In this document: positions 23,786 to 35,695 of the stretch, one piece after another
Numbering within the stretch: position 1 is the stretch's first letter
Layout of the letters: each line of letters starts with the position of its first letter
Assembly: GCF_036850765.1 (NCBI RefSeq)
Contig: NC_089495.1
Span: forward strand, 114,785,033 to 114,849,032
Origin: Saccopteryx bilineata
Taxonomy: Eukaryota; Chordata; Mammalia; Chiroptera; Emballonuridae
Direction: 5' to 3'
DNA length: 64,000 bases
Notes under the pieces: generated by a model
The model's database searches: none
Told to the model about the DNA's origin: nothing
What the model saw: the letters and a program-made list of their open reading frames with translations, nothing else
Position numbers and translations under genes: made by a program

Positions 23786-24579
23786 CATAGCACATCTACT
23801 GTTCTACAATAAGGAAAAGGGGAGGAGCCCGGAGAAGGTAGCATCTCCCTTTTCACCCCTGGCATCTCTTCACCCTTTCCAGGGTCCATACCTTCTTCTT
23901 CTCTAAAACTATCTTCTACCCCTGCATACACCAACCAACTCAGGAGATACCTTGGAGAGACAGGAAGCAACAAGGTCCAGAGACTCCACTCTGGTCAGCT
24001 CAGGGGCCCTTCCAACCGCACTTCACCCAGCTCCTGGAACATCTCCCAGCAGCTAGCTTGGGGAAAGTGGTCCTAAATCTCCCATTGCCAGTAACTCTTC
24101 TGTGGCCCACTTCCCCCTCTTGGGGCAGGTACCATGTGGTGACTAACCGGACTTCAAGTGCCCAGCAAGGGCTCTGAGAAGACTGAGCAGTCACTGCATC
24201 TGTAGCCCTAAAAGGAGGTGGTCCCATGAAACATGAACAGAAACGAGGCCACAATGTGCAGGCTGGGAGAAGGGGGGGGCATTCTGACCTAATCAAGGGT
24301 TTTTAAGGTCTCCTTGGCTCCCAACAATCACCTCTTCTCTTCCTCTGATTCATGGACAATGGATTCCAAAGCGAGGCCCTCTTTTGCAACCTCAAAGTGA
24401 GGAGAACCTGACCCACAGCCGGACAGGAGCTGTGGGCAGCTACTGCACCAACAAAGGTCCACCTGTCTTTCCCCAAATCTTACTCCCAAATGTCTGGGCT
24501 CCCAGAGTTTGTGATATGCTTCCTAGCCTTCCCTTGACTCTCCCCCCACACACGCAGTGGACGTGTTCCACGTGAAAAA
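23786..24579. other. Unique sequence flanking the CpG island
   Basis: GC rises toward 24.58 kb. The minus frame at 24000-24296 has no recognised domain and sits inside the predicted intron. Confidence 0.4.
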
Positions 24580-24954
24580 GGCAAAGTTGGGAGCCGGGCA
24601 GCCCTCGTGGTGGGCTTCTTGACTTGCGTACTCATTCATTCAACGGACTGGCCCGGACGGCGGCAGGGCAGGGGTGGGATGAAGGGGCCCCTTTCGCAAG
24701 GGTGGTCGGGGCACCCTGGCCGACCCCCAGCCCGCGTGCTGCGCCCAGTCTGCTGTCTATGCGAGCGCGCAAGAGCCCACATCACCGAGTGCGCGGCGGC
24801 TGGGCGGCCAGGAGGGAGTGAGCGCAGCCCGCTCGGCCCCACCCGTGCTGTGAACCCTCGCGGGGCCCGAGCGGCGGCGGCGCGGTGGCCGGGCCAGCGT
24901 CCCGGGCCGTGCCCCCTCCCGCCCCGTGGGCCCCGCAGTGTTGGCGGCACCGAC

Positions 24955-25078
24955 CTGCCAGCCGCCTCTCCCGGACGTTTCTCCACAGTAGGTCCCAGGC
25001 TCTGACGGTGGAGTCCCGCAGCTGCTCGCTGATGGACCGCCTGAGCTGCGTTTGGAAAGGTTTCCGTTTGCTGGTCAT
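24955..25078 (-). CDS. DLC1: First coding exon (41 codons) of a DLC1-family RhoGAP isoform
   Basis: Seen: read from ATG at 25078 down to 24955, the exon encodes 41 residues beginning MTSKRKPFQTQL and ending NVRERRLA, then one extra G before GT (CAG|GTCGGT, donor at 24954). The ATG has A at -3. The exon sits in the CpG island. Known from memory: DLC1 and its paralogue STARD13 have alternative first exons spliced onto a shared exon that starts with E-I-E-A-K-E-A-C in the SAM domain; the leftover G fits a GAG glutamate there. These proteins act at focal adhesions and the plasma membrane, where the RhoGAP domain stimulates GTP hydrolysis by RhoA; a carboxyl-terminal START domain follows. Inferred: this is an alternative amino terminus with basic and amphipathic character, no domain of its own and no signal peptide. 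The SAM, RhoGAP and START exons are not in the window. STARD13 is the main alternative; I cannot separate them from this exon alone. Confidence 0.68.
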
Positions 25079-25089
25079 GTTAGATCCGT

Positions 25090-25095
25090 CTACAT
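25090..25095 (-). promoter_or_regulatory. Start-stop minimal upstream ORF (ATG-TAG)
   Basis: On the minus strand ATGTAG lies with its A at 25095, 17 nt before the main ATG and out of frame with it. G at -3 gives a usable initiation context. Start-stop elements are known to stall ribosomes; whether the mature mRNA includes this base range depends on the unknown start site. Confidence 0.4.
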
Positions 25096-25440
25096 AACTC
25101 CCAGCGGGCTCGGGACCGCCACTCCCGCGTGGCGCGCGGCTCAGACTCCCGGCGACTGGAGACGCCGGACGCTGGACTCCGCCTCGGGTCCCGGACCCGC
25201 CGCCCGAGCGACATGGGTCCCCGGGGCGCGCTGGCCCGGGACGCGCGGCCACCCGAGCGCGCTGCGCTTACCCTCTGCGCCCCGTCGACTCCTCCACTCC
25301 TTCCCCACTCTCTGCCCTGGCGCGCTCCCCGCTCCCGCCCTTCCCTCCCTCTCCCCCTTCTCCGTCCGCCGAGCGCCCCACTCCCTCCCCCGAGCTCGGT
25401 CTCCTTCCCTCCCTCGCCGAAACCTGACAGTTGGTCCTGC

Positions 25441-28400
25441 AGCCCATTTACGGGGTTAATACCCCCTTTGCAATTTCATTCAAGGATCACAGTCCGCACC
25501 GTAGTCCTCCCATTTCCTGATGGTTTCTATCTTTTGGCCTTAGAAACCTCCACCATCACAACCGTACAAAAACATTATACCAGCCCAAGACTAGTGCCAT
25601 CCTAACTCATCACGTTTAACCTGTAAAGCCACTCGAAATCTGCTCCTCAGTTTGGAGGGCTGTTCTGAAGTTTCATACTGGCGCTCTTGTATTATGTGTT
25701 AATTTTTCCTGGTCTCATTTATTAAGTAACTAACTTGGTGCAATCAACAATCAAACTTAGATGGCTTGGAGAGTCAAATACCGTGGTGTAGGCGTTCTGT
25801 GCGAGGGGAATAAATGCGTCCCACAGATGCTGGTAAAGCAGTTTGAAAAGTAGGCATATTGAGAAAGTTAAACATGAAAAAAAATAATTTTAATGTATTT
25901 TAGCCAATAACAGAAAGTGGGCCTATCATTAGAAATTAACTTACCCCTGTAAGGAAGAGAAAGGAAACATGCTGGCTCTTTAAGAAATCACTGAGGAGGT
26001 AGCTAGCCTGTCATCCCCCTGGGGCATAGGTTAAGTCAGCACTAGCTCAGACCCCTGCTGTTCTCAAGGTTTTGCTCCTAAAGTGTTCTGAGGACCTTAG
26101 GGAAAGTAATTATGACATTTGCCCTAACCTAACTCAACAATGTAATTACTTTACATATTAAATTTGGTGGGAAGAGCTGAGCTATTTCAAGAGAATTTCT
26201 GAATTATGTAAACAGTAAAATTGCTTAAATCTCATTTCTTTTCTAATGTACTTATACCAGTCTTCCAAGTAAGAACCAGAGTTTAGTTAGCTGTTAGTCC
26301 TGTTAGTATGTAGTTGTTTGTTAGTTGGCTTTTTGAATTTGAGGTGCTCCATGTGAGGTTTGAAGATGAAAGGAAATTACCCAATCCTCCCCCTACTATA
26401 TAAATTACTACTGACTTAAGGAGTAAAAACTGACAGCTGGCTACCTGAAGTATCCCCTCTACAGTTATATTTTTTATTATCTTATTTTATTTTTTTATTG
26501 TTATTTGAACATTCAAAAATGCTCACTAGTGAAACACATTTCAGAATGAACTAGAAGGTAGTAACTGAGCTTTTTTGTGCCACCCTGGTAAACCTTTGAA
26601 ATCGTCAGTTATGAAGCAATAAGTTGTGGATCAGAAATGGACTTGAAACTATGGCAGCCAGTTATAGACTAATCCAGATTGCTTTCTGGGCCCATGCCAA
26701 ATACCCTTTTGATTACATCCTCTGTTCTGTCTGCATGTTGCTGTGGCAAACTGCTTTGCAGGGAGCAAGATTTGTGCTATCGTGAAGTGACTGTTATACA
26801 GTCTAACAACAAAATTCTTCTCATCTGCATTTTTCCAGGGAGGCTGTGTATTTAACTTTAAATTTACCTTAAAAAAAAGATCTTTAATTGTATCAAACTG
26901 ATGGAATAGTTGTAACATTATATACACAGGACTAGAACAGTATAGGAACTTTCAAGCTATTTCATTGATCAGTGAGCTCTAAAGATCCTGGACCCCTACT
27001 ATTTTCTATTTTAATACATATTTTATATTCAGGTGTCACAGGCTCCTTCTTTGAACGACTAACTGGAAGATAAACTGGCATTGCAAGTTGGTTTAGTTCT
27101 GGCTGTGAGAGGCTCTATGAATTTAGGGGCTGTCCAAGAGAAGTCAGATGAAAGACAGAGTGATCTGCTCAGAACAGGTGCTGCCTGAGCAGCTTATGCC
27201 AGATCTGGCTGCCAGTCTTTCTGGAGCAAATCTCACAGCTGTGCAGAGGCAGCCGCCACAGTTGTGAGTGTTTCAAACTCAGTGGAAAACCCGAGGGTAC
27301 TTGGAGTCTTTTACACAGGTCTTTAGACAGCATCCACTCCCATTTTCCACAAGCCCTGTTTCAAAGCCAAAGCCTAGGTAAGACCCCTCCCCTCGTAAAG
27401 ACTGGAGTCTTTACCTTGAGCAGATGACAACATTGCTGACTTAGGAGGAAAGAAATCAGGCAACTCCTGACTCCGGCTACCTTCTTACCTTCCTTTTCAT
27501 CATAGTGGAAGAAGCATTTCTCTTCATTCTCATCCCTACAAGGACTTTGCTACATCATTTATTTCCTTTCTCTCCTGTAGCCTCAACCCCTCTCTCTCTT
27601 ATAGCTCAGCCCTCAAGTCTCACCTTTCTTTAAACAGAACCAAAACCAAAGCAAAGGCAACACTGTATCTCTTGGAAAAGAAGTCTTTCCCAATCAGCAC
27701 TCCCTCACTATAATATAGAAACGTGTCTTGCCAAGGTCATCAACAATTGATTGCTAACTCTGATGGACGTTCCAGCTGTCTTCCTTTCTGGGGCATATAG
27801 ATGATGAAACCATGGTGACCATTCCCTTCCTCCTGACCTGATCTAGTCCCCTGACTGTCGGGTTATGCCCTCCCCTGGCTCTCCTCCTCATACCACGCTC
27901 CACATGGCCTCAGTGCTTGTCTTCAGAGCTCCTGTTCTAGTCCCTCAATGGTGGCATTCCCTGGGTTTCACTTTTCAGCACTCTGCCCCCCCCCCCCCCC
28001 CCACACACACACACTTTTCTCTCATGGTTCAGCAGCTCTGGGTGATTATATTTCTTCCTGTGGGTTCAACCCTCTCCTCTCAAGGCCCATCTTGGTACAA
28101 ACAGAAGCACTTGCACTCTTTAAGAGTGTGGCTAGAGGCACAATCGAGTTTGACTGGCTTTATTTCTGCCCCACAGCACTAACTACTTACAGGGTTGTGT
28201 TGTAGATTAAATGAAACAATGCACTTGGCACAAAGAAAGAATTCAGTCATTGCTCCCATCAATAATATTATTATCATTCCTTCACCGTCCTATCCAAATC
28301 TCCCCTGAGTCCCTCCAAGGGGCCTTTGTTGACTCTCAGTTCTATTTCATGATTCCCCTCATAGAATCCAGTTTAATTTTCTTTATAGAACTCATCACTT

Positions 28401-28827
28401 CTGCACATTTTTCTTACTCATTTGTTTGTTTGTTTGTGGTCTGTCTCCCAGGCCAACCTTGAGCACTGTGGGAGCTGAGGCCTTGTCTGCCTGATTCACC
28501 ACTTTGGCTGCACCTAGAATAGTCCCTGACGGTCTTGCTCAATAAAAATTTGTAGAACAAATGAGTGATTGTGCCTTAAGGTCATATATCATTTACCTTA
28601 CTCATGGATATTCTAAAAATGTCACTCTATACCTACTCTCCCTTTTCTATTCTTACATTAGCCAAATGATGCTGCCACCCATCTTAGTGTCCATGAGAGA
28701 AATCTAGAAGACATTCTAAACTTTACAATTTTTTATATTCTTTCTAACTGTCTGTATCTCCATCCCCATAGTAACCAGCTTAGCTCAGGTTGTCTTCCTC
28801 CCTCCCTTGATTTCAGCCTACTGACAG
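25441..28827. other. Promoter-upstream unique sequence with old repeats
   Basis: 27540-28260 has L2/MIR-like text (TAGATTAAATGAAACAATGC at 28205). No coding exon was recognised. Contains the C17 tract. Confidence 0.4.
27986..28014 (+). repeat. C17 homopolymer followed by (AC)n
   Basis: Seventeen C at 27986-28002, then AC dinucleotides to 28014. Confidence 0.9.
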
Positions 28828-29160
28828 GCCTGACCAGGCGGTGGTGCAGTGGATAGAGCACTGGACTGGGATGCAGAAGACCTAGGTTCGAGACCCAGAG
28901 GTCGCCAGCTTGAGCACGGGCTCATCTGGTTTGAGCAAAGCTCACCAGCTTGGACCCAAGTTTGCTGGCTCGAGCATGGGGTCACTCAGTCTGCTGAAGG
29001 CCCACAGTCAAGGCACACATGAGAAAGCAATCAATGAACAACTAAGATGTCGGAACAAAAAACTGATGATTGAAGCTTCTCATCTCTCTCTGTTCCTGTT
29101 TGTCCCTATCTATCCCTCTCTCTGACTCTCTCTGTGTCTCTGTAAAAAAATAAAATAAAA
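28828..29160 (+). mobile_element. GCCTGACC-type SINE
   Basis: Same layout as 1451 and 21649: GCCTGACCAGGCGGTGGTGC head, GAGACCCAGAGGTCGCCAGC, AAGCAATCAATGAACAAC, CT-rich tract, A-tail. Flanking duplication is unclear (AGCCTACTG versus AGCTATTGG). Confidence 0.88.
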
Positions 29161-30125
29161 AAGCTATTGGTCTCACTTCAATTCTATGTCCTTACTCAAC
29201 TCCTTACTTGAATATATGACTTTTCTTTTCCTTCACTTATCCTTTTCTAGTAAGACGTCACCTTCTCTTGAAAGCCTTCCACAAATTCCAGTGGCTGGAC
29301 CGTTGCTCCTGCTGTGTTGTGGAGCATCGTGGGCCTGCCTCCGAAGGAGCACTATCACCGGGCACTGTGGGTACTCTCTACTCCTCTCAGCCTTTCACCA
29401 GTCCTGAGTCTCTGCAGCTTGGGCTGGTGCTTTTATTTCTGAATCCCTTCTGGCTTTTTCAGTGAGTAGAGCATAACAGGTCATTTACTGACTAAATACA
29501 TATACTACAGTTGTGGATGGCTGGCTATCACTATAGTCTGCTCCTTAGTATAAATGTAAATTTTAATTATGCTTGTGGAATCATTAATTATCATTCTCTC
29601 TTCTTATATAAAGTTCAACTTTAAATAGAGAATACATAAAATTATAGATAGAAACATTAAATCACCTGTAATATTACCATGAAGAAGGAATTAATAACAT
29701 TTGAAAACTTTCATTTTTTCTTTGCATATTTTTTATAATGGAATAAATTTTATACCAAATTATTAAAACTTGAAATTTAGCATTTGATTGTGTGTCCATT
29801 AGCATTTTGACATTAGCATTTGACATTTTGCATTTCCCAAATTTATTAAGTTATCTTTTAAAATATAGTTTTTAATAACTATATAAAATTTTGTTGGATA
29901 AACATGCCATAGTTTATTTTGAAACTTTCATAATTTTGGATATTTTATTCCAAATTTCTGAAATTACAGATAATACTATGATGAACATTTGGCAAATGGG
30001 AACAAATAATTCTTTTTCTTTTTCCCTCTCATAATGTTTCCCTCTCGTAATGGCACCCCCAGCAATCACAGGCAGTGAGCAGGACTTAACATGCACCCAC
30101 CTACACATAGAACACTAATGACTCT
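29161..30125. other. L2-like piece and AT-rich unique sequence
   Basis: 29165-29475 resembles an L2 relic (CACCTTCTCTTGAAAGCCTT). The remainder is AT-rich and unassigned. Confidence 0.4.
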
Positions 30126-30140
30126 GTAACTCTATTAACT

Positions 30141-30385
30141 TTATATATATATATAATATATGTAAATTATATATATATATACACTTTATTTTTTTCTTTA
30201 GTTTTTATTTTTATTGATTTCAGTGAGAGAGGAAGAGAGAGAGAGAGAAAGAGAGGGAGAGAGAGAGAGAGAAGGAGGGACAGGAACATTGAACTGTTCC
30301 TGAATATGCCCTGGTCAGGGATCGAAAGGGCAACCTCTGTGCTTCGGGACGATGCTCTAATCAACCGAGCAATCTGGTCAGGGTA
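30141..30385 (-). mobile_element. VES-like SINE with expanded AT tail
   Basis: Minus-strand head CCCTGACCAGATTGCTCGGT ends about 30384; the GA-rich stretch 30223-30274 is its pyrimidine tract; a (TA)n run 30141-30180 takes the place of the A-tail. TCTATTAACT at 30131-30140 and 30392-30401 flanks it. Confidence 0.82.
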
Positions 30386-30401
30386 TGCAATTCTATTAAC
30401 T

Positions 30402-31783
30402 GCTTATATCTTCTGCTCTTCCTCTCATGCTCAGCTCAGTCTGTACCCTCACCCTATTTACCAAGAATGGAGAAGAAGCACAGTCTATTGTCCATTTGTT
30501 GAGTATTTAGTTGTAGGGAGCCTTTGCTTAAGAAAGGAATCCAGTTTCTAACTGTACCAGGCCAGCAACCCTTTGCCAGGAGCCTCTGGTTGTGGTCCAT
30601 CATTCTGTGTTGATTTTCACGTTTACCGTAGGAAACTGCCTCTCTTGTCATGACCCATTTCATCTTACTGCATGACGGAAGGGTAAAGAGCTCCCTGGGA
30701 CTCTTTCCAGGGGTGCTCCTTCTCCCAGACAGATGTGACCTAGCAACCATTCCTTCGGTGCCCCCTTAGGCTACGTTTCAGAGTCTTATTGTTGGAGATT
30801 CTGAAATAAAATCTCATATTATGTATTTCTTCATAAAAAAATGTTGGCAAAAGTTCTGGAGAATCTAGCTTTACCCTAGGCCACAGTCACTGATCTGTGC
30901 CTGTCACATCAGGTAGGACTTCGTGCCCCTGTACCCATGCTGTGAAGCTGGCAGTCTTATATTGCTAAGAGTCTGGGTTGCTCTTTGGGTTTATGCTTTG
31001 TTAATTAAAATACTTTTCAGCTCCATGTCTTTTTGTGTTTAGTATTTTCCTGATATAGACTGCTAAATGCCTGGAAACTTCAGGTTTAGTGTCATATCAT
31101 AATATTTCACTAACTTTACAAATACTGTAATTCTTTATTTTGTATTTTTCATGTATGTTTAGGGACCATTATTACCACATAGGAGACCCTGAGTACGTCA
31201 AAAATCTCTTATCATACTCACAAGCTACAGGATTGAAGAAGTTTCTAGTTATTTCTATTTTGCATCTTTACATCCACTTGTGGATCCTCTGTGGCATCCC
31301 TCAGACTGTTCCATAAAGGCTGAGTAAATTTAACTTACTATACAACCTTGCTGGCTACATTGATATGGGCAGGTTAACAAGTTAGGACTCCCCCACTTTT
31401 CTCTGACTGCCTGAACGTATAGAATGGATTGAGACCTAAGTACATTTTGGGAACATTGGATGTACTTCTGGTGCAGTCACTGAGCTCATTAAGGTCAATG
31501 ACTACATCATCTGAAGAGCAATAGAAGGCAACTTCTGGCTCCCTGAGACAGTAGATTGCAGTGGTGAGGCAGAGGAAGACGGCACACAACTTAGTTTAAC
31601 TTTTTTCAGGGTGAGTAGAACAAATGTTCTTTTCTGATTTGACAAGGAAACCAATGTTTAAAGAAGTTAAGTAGCTTCTCCCTATCCTGCTGCTTATTGA
31701 TCCCAGAGCTGAGACCTGACTTCTGTTCTTATTCCTACCAAATTAAATTCATTGCTGTATCTTCTTTTATAATTTCTTTTTAA
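30402..31783. other. Unique sequence, no gene seen
   Basis: The 98-codon minus frame at 30454-30750 and the 71-codon one at 31374-31589 have no family likeness and no clear splice context. Confidence 0.4.
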
Positions 31784-31955
31784 AAACACTTTATTTATTC
31801 ATTTTAGAGAGAAGAGAGGGAGAGAAAAAAGGGGGAAGGAGCAGGAAGCATCAACTCCCATATGTGCCTTGACCAGGGCAAGCCCAGAGATTTGAACTGG
31901 CAACCTCAGAGTTTCAGATTGACAGTTTATCCACTGCATCACCACAGGTCAGGCA
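31784..31955 (-). mobile_element. Short GCCTGACC-type SINE
   Basis: Reverse of the 3040 type: CATCAACTCCCATATGTGCC, GGTTCAAATCTC-like box, ending GATGCAGTGGATAAACTG... at the head near 31950. Tail near 31784. Confidence 0.8.
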
Positions 31956-32519
31956 ATAGCTGTTTCTACCGTCTTTAGTGTCTTCTTGGCAAACCTTAGA
32001 ATGTTTCTCTCCAACAGAAACAGTTCAAAAGTAGTTGAGTTTTTCAATGTTTTAAGTTTTTTTCCTGTTTGTGCTTTAGGCTAATACAAACAGGGTTATC
32101 ATGTTTAAGGGTTGGGCAATGGAAATTACTTTCATCATTCAGTATGTATTTTTCTTCTATCTACTCACCTCAGTTGAATATTTTTTTCCTTCCATATGAG
32201 AAAATACTTTATTTTTTTTACATCACTTCAGTTATGCCCTATTAGCTGTTTATTACTAATACTATAATTTGATATAATTTATTTTAAATAAACTATTTTG
32301 CAGGTATCATTTAAAATAAAAACTCCTGATATTAACTTAAAAAAGCACAACTCCAAATCTATCTTTAAAGTCCTGGGAGATCATTTTAGACTCAACTAAT
32401 TTTATTGATATCTCTATTCCATTGAGTGACTAGGACCGGTGTTTTATCTATTGTCACATTCTTTGTGCCTGGAATTATGTTTGGCACATGATGATCTCAA
32501 AAAACGGTTGTTGAGTTTG

Positions 32520-32815
32520 ATTTTCTTAACTTTTGGCTTGCGCCTAACACCACCTCTTACGAGGCCTCTCCTGTCCACCTGTTTCAGCCTGCCCCTCCTC
32601 CACTCTGTTCCATCAGCAAGCCTCATTAGCTCTGACTAGAACGCATATCCACATGATATTTCGTGTTGTTTATTTTTATTTATTGCCCCATTGGCCCTTC
32701 AAATTCCAGGAGATCAAGGAAGTGTCTTTCTTTCTGGACTGATTCCCAGTCACCACGGCAGTGTCTGGTACAAAGTAAGCACTCAGTGAATGCGTGTGAT
32801 GAATGAATAGATAAT
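32520..32815 (+). mobile_element. L2 3'-end relic
   Basis: CAGTGTCTGGTACAAAGTAA then ACTCAGTGAATGCGTG and GATGAATGAATAG, typical L2 terminal sequence. Confidence 0.6.
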
Positions 32816-33174
32816 GCATCATTTGCCAAGAAAGCCCATGCCGTCACAGGGAACTAAATGCCACCCAGTATTATCCTGTATCTGGAGAGTTTAGTTCCTT
32901 CAGCTCACAACTGTAGGAATCTTTGTCTCCAACTCCACTTCACTCCCTCCCTCCCATGGACATACTCTGGGCAAGGTCAGCACCCATACAACTGTGTCAC
33001 CAAAACCATTAGCAAAGCTGCTATGATGATCTTGTAGCCCTCCAGCATGCTTCATCTTGTCTCACAATCTTTGCTTTCATTTATCCTTTACTTAAACAGT
33101 CAATCTCCTTGGCCTCACGCCCTTCTTAGCCTTGGGTTAAGTGCTGTGAGATATTCCCAGCCGCTTTCTCATTA

Positions 33175-33176
<2 letters not shown>

Positions 33177-33222
<46 letters not shown>
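33177..33222 (+). repeat. (CA)n microsatellite
   Basis: About 22 uninterrupted CA dinucleotides, with one variant at the end (AAACACAG). Confidence 0.92.
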
Positions 33223-33228
<6 letters not shown>

Positions 33229-33679
33229 GCAATTTTAGTTCCTAGTTATTACATGCTTATCTGGCAGACCCCCCCATCTCAATTTTTACTTGCAGACCAC
33301 CACAGGCCTCACTGATACTGCAGAACTTCACAGACTGGCAACATGGTGCTAAGGAGTAGCTGGCAACATTTTCACCATGTTTATAATGTTCTCCAAGTGG
33401 CTGTCTCCAAACTTCACTACTCTCCTCAAGGACCATGCACACATAAAAAAACCTTTTGTGGTAAATAAACATAATATAATAGTTATCATTTAAACTACTT
33501 GTAAGTATATACTTCAGTAGTATTGAATACATTCTCAGTGTTGTATAAACATCATGATTATGTCTAATACTTCTTTATCTCCACCAAAACACACTGTTGC
33601 CATAAACAAACTCCCCCTTCCCTCCTACTCCTGGTCTGGTTAGCCCTCTTCTGTTTTCTGTCCCTCTGGGTTTGCTTAT

Positions 33680-34000
33680 TCTGGGCACATCACAGAATCC
33701 GTGCATCCTCTTGTCCCTCTCACCCTCACATCAATACTTCCTGATGCTTTACAAGGAGAGTAGAGAAACTGGCATCTCCTGGAGTGCGCTGCTGCTCTCC
33801 GCGCTTGCCCTTGTTCTTCCTGCCTGGGACACAGCACTACCTTTGTATAGAGAGAGTAATAGCGTCTGTCAGACTTCCACTGGATTGTGAGCCCCTGGAA
33901 GGTAGGAAGTGGGTTTTTCATTTCTGTGTCCCCAGTGTGGAACACAGTTCCCAGTACATGGTGAGTGCTCAATATATATTTACTGAATGAGTAAGGATTG
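33680..34000 (+). mobile_element. L2 3'-end relic
   Basis: GTGTCCCCAGTGTGGAACAC, CAGTACATGGTGAGTGCTCA, ATATATTTACTGAATGAG; typical L2 end. Confidence 0.6.
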
Positions 34001-34017
34001 AAAATAGGGGCTATCAA

Positions 34018-35690
34018 CTGGGTAGAGAAGCTGGGTATGCCTGTGTGTTATCACTCGACTATTGAAATATTTAGCATTAATCCATTAAAGAGGTTGATAT
34101 TGGTACATATGCACATAATACATAAATAGTAAGTGCCAATTGATAAAAGAAACAGGAATGACATGAAATTTAATAATAATAATAAATTATAGGTGAATGT
34201 TATTTAATATTTTAGAATATTTAATTGGATAATAACTAGATTTGATTAAGTTAAAACATTACTTGGGGTTTTTTTCTCCCTCCGAAATCTGCATTTTACC
34301 CTTGAGAAAAACTAATCTTGTCATAAATTAACTCCTTTTCTCCACCCAAACCAGGGCTGGAGTCTAAAGATTTCTATTAAAACACAAAAGCAGAGTCATC
34401 AACATCTTAAATATACAATAAAAATGAAACAGTTCATCTTTACTATGTAAGAGTGTGTTATAAATTTAATATGTAAGCTAACCAAATGACTCTCTGACTA
34501 GAAATATAATATTGTAAAACAAAATTTAATAAGGTCTCATCTAGGGGAAAATACAACTTTCTTGTGGGCAAACTGTGTATGGTTTTAAAGAATAGAATAA
34601 TGGTTAAGGGAGAGAAGAAGGAGAGAACTGTAGGGTGTGAATAAGAGCAGAAGGAAAGACATGAAAAGAAACCAGAAGGAACAGAGGACTTCAGTCCAAC
34701 ACACCAAAGTGGTGGGGCAGGAGCAGAACCAACTAGACGTTAATCTAGAAAGAGGCAACTACAAGGGGTAAACACTCTGGAGTAAGAACCAGTTGACCAC
34801 CTTCCACATTAGTGTGAGGCAATGGCAAAACAAATGGACTCAAGCTCACCTGAGCCTCAGGCAGGAAAGGACACCAGTTCCTTGGGGAGTGAGAAAGGAG
34901 GCATGAAAGGGATAGAGGGTCTGGGAGTAATAGACCAAAATCCATAGTGGACTCTGATAGAGAAATCAAGAGAGTAACAGGATTGGGAAGAGGAAGTGCT
35001 GGAAAGGGAGTCTTCATAGCTTTTGAGCGGGGCCAATAGCACTGAGCAGTATAAAACCAGTGTCATGCACATCAACCTTATACAGCAAGTGTCCCCAAAG
35101 TTCATTTCTCTGTTACAAGGTTGACCTGTGCATTAGAATGGCCCCAGATGCCGGATGACAGTGGTCAGGGGTGAAGAGATGAGAACTCTTTCATGGAATT
35201 TAAGGTGGGGTGGCAAGGCTTGAGACTCCTCCCAATTTGACCGGAGGCGGTAGCAGTCAGAAGTCAACCAAAAGATTCTATAGCAAGTGAAATGTCATGT
35301 ATTTCATCAGAAGGGCTTAGTAGATGAATCGTGGGCGAACTAAATACAAAATACAATCCCGTAGCTTTCAATGCCTTAATAAATAAATCATGCTCTCTGT
35401 ACCCCTCATGCATGAACCATAAAGTCACTGCAGGTCAGGGGTCTGATAGGGAAACGTTTTGTTCCGATTGTTTTTTCTCTACTCACTGTACTTTTCTTCA
35501 TATAATTATAAAGCATAATAATTTTCTCTTCAGACATTAATTATCCCTGTTCAAAAATTCTTTGTTATATTTCTAATTTCTCTTCAATGGTTTCATTTTG
35601 TTTTATTGTTTCTACCTTCATGTTTTTAAATAACATGTTTATTAAGATATTATTAAAATACTATAAAATTCACCCATTGAATGTTTTATT
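34018..35690. other. Unique sequence, no gene seen
   Basis: AT-rich to 34550, then purine-rich 34600-35050. Minus frames at 34745-35105 follow this composition bias rather than a gene. Confidence 0.45.
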
Positions 35691-35695
35691 GTAGG

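Larger units (their letters stand above)
24580..25440 (-). promoter_or_regulatory. CpG-island promoter over the DLC1-family first exon
   Basis: This is the only sizeable GC-rich, CpG-dense stretch in an otherwise AT-rich window. It surrounds the minus-strand first exon. C-rich tracts (purine/pyrimidine-biased, with CCGCCC/GGGCGG-like boxes) lie at 25.31-25.42 kb, upstream of the exon in its direction of transcription. No clear TATA box was seen, which fits a dispersed CpG-island start. The transcription start itself cannot be placed from sequence alone. CpG-island promoters of DLC1 isoforms are known targets of methylation silencing in tumours; that this island behaves so is inference. Confidence 0.72.

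Noticed and set aside
24607..25605. Long plus-strand frames in the CpG island (132, 135 and 158 codons)
   Set aside because: GC-rich DNA lacks stops. The minus-strand frame with a recognised exon and donor explains the locus better.
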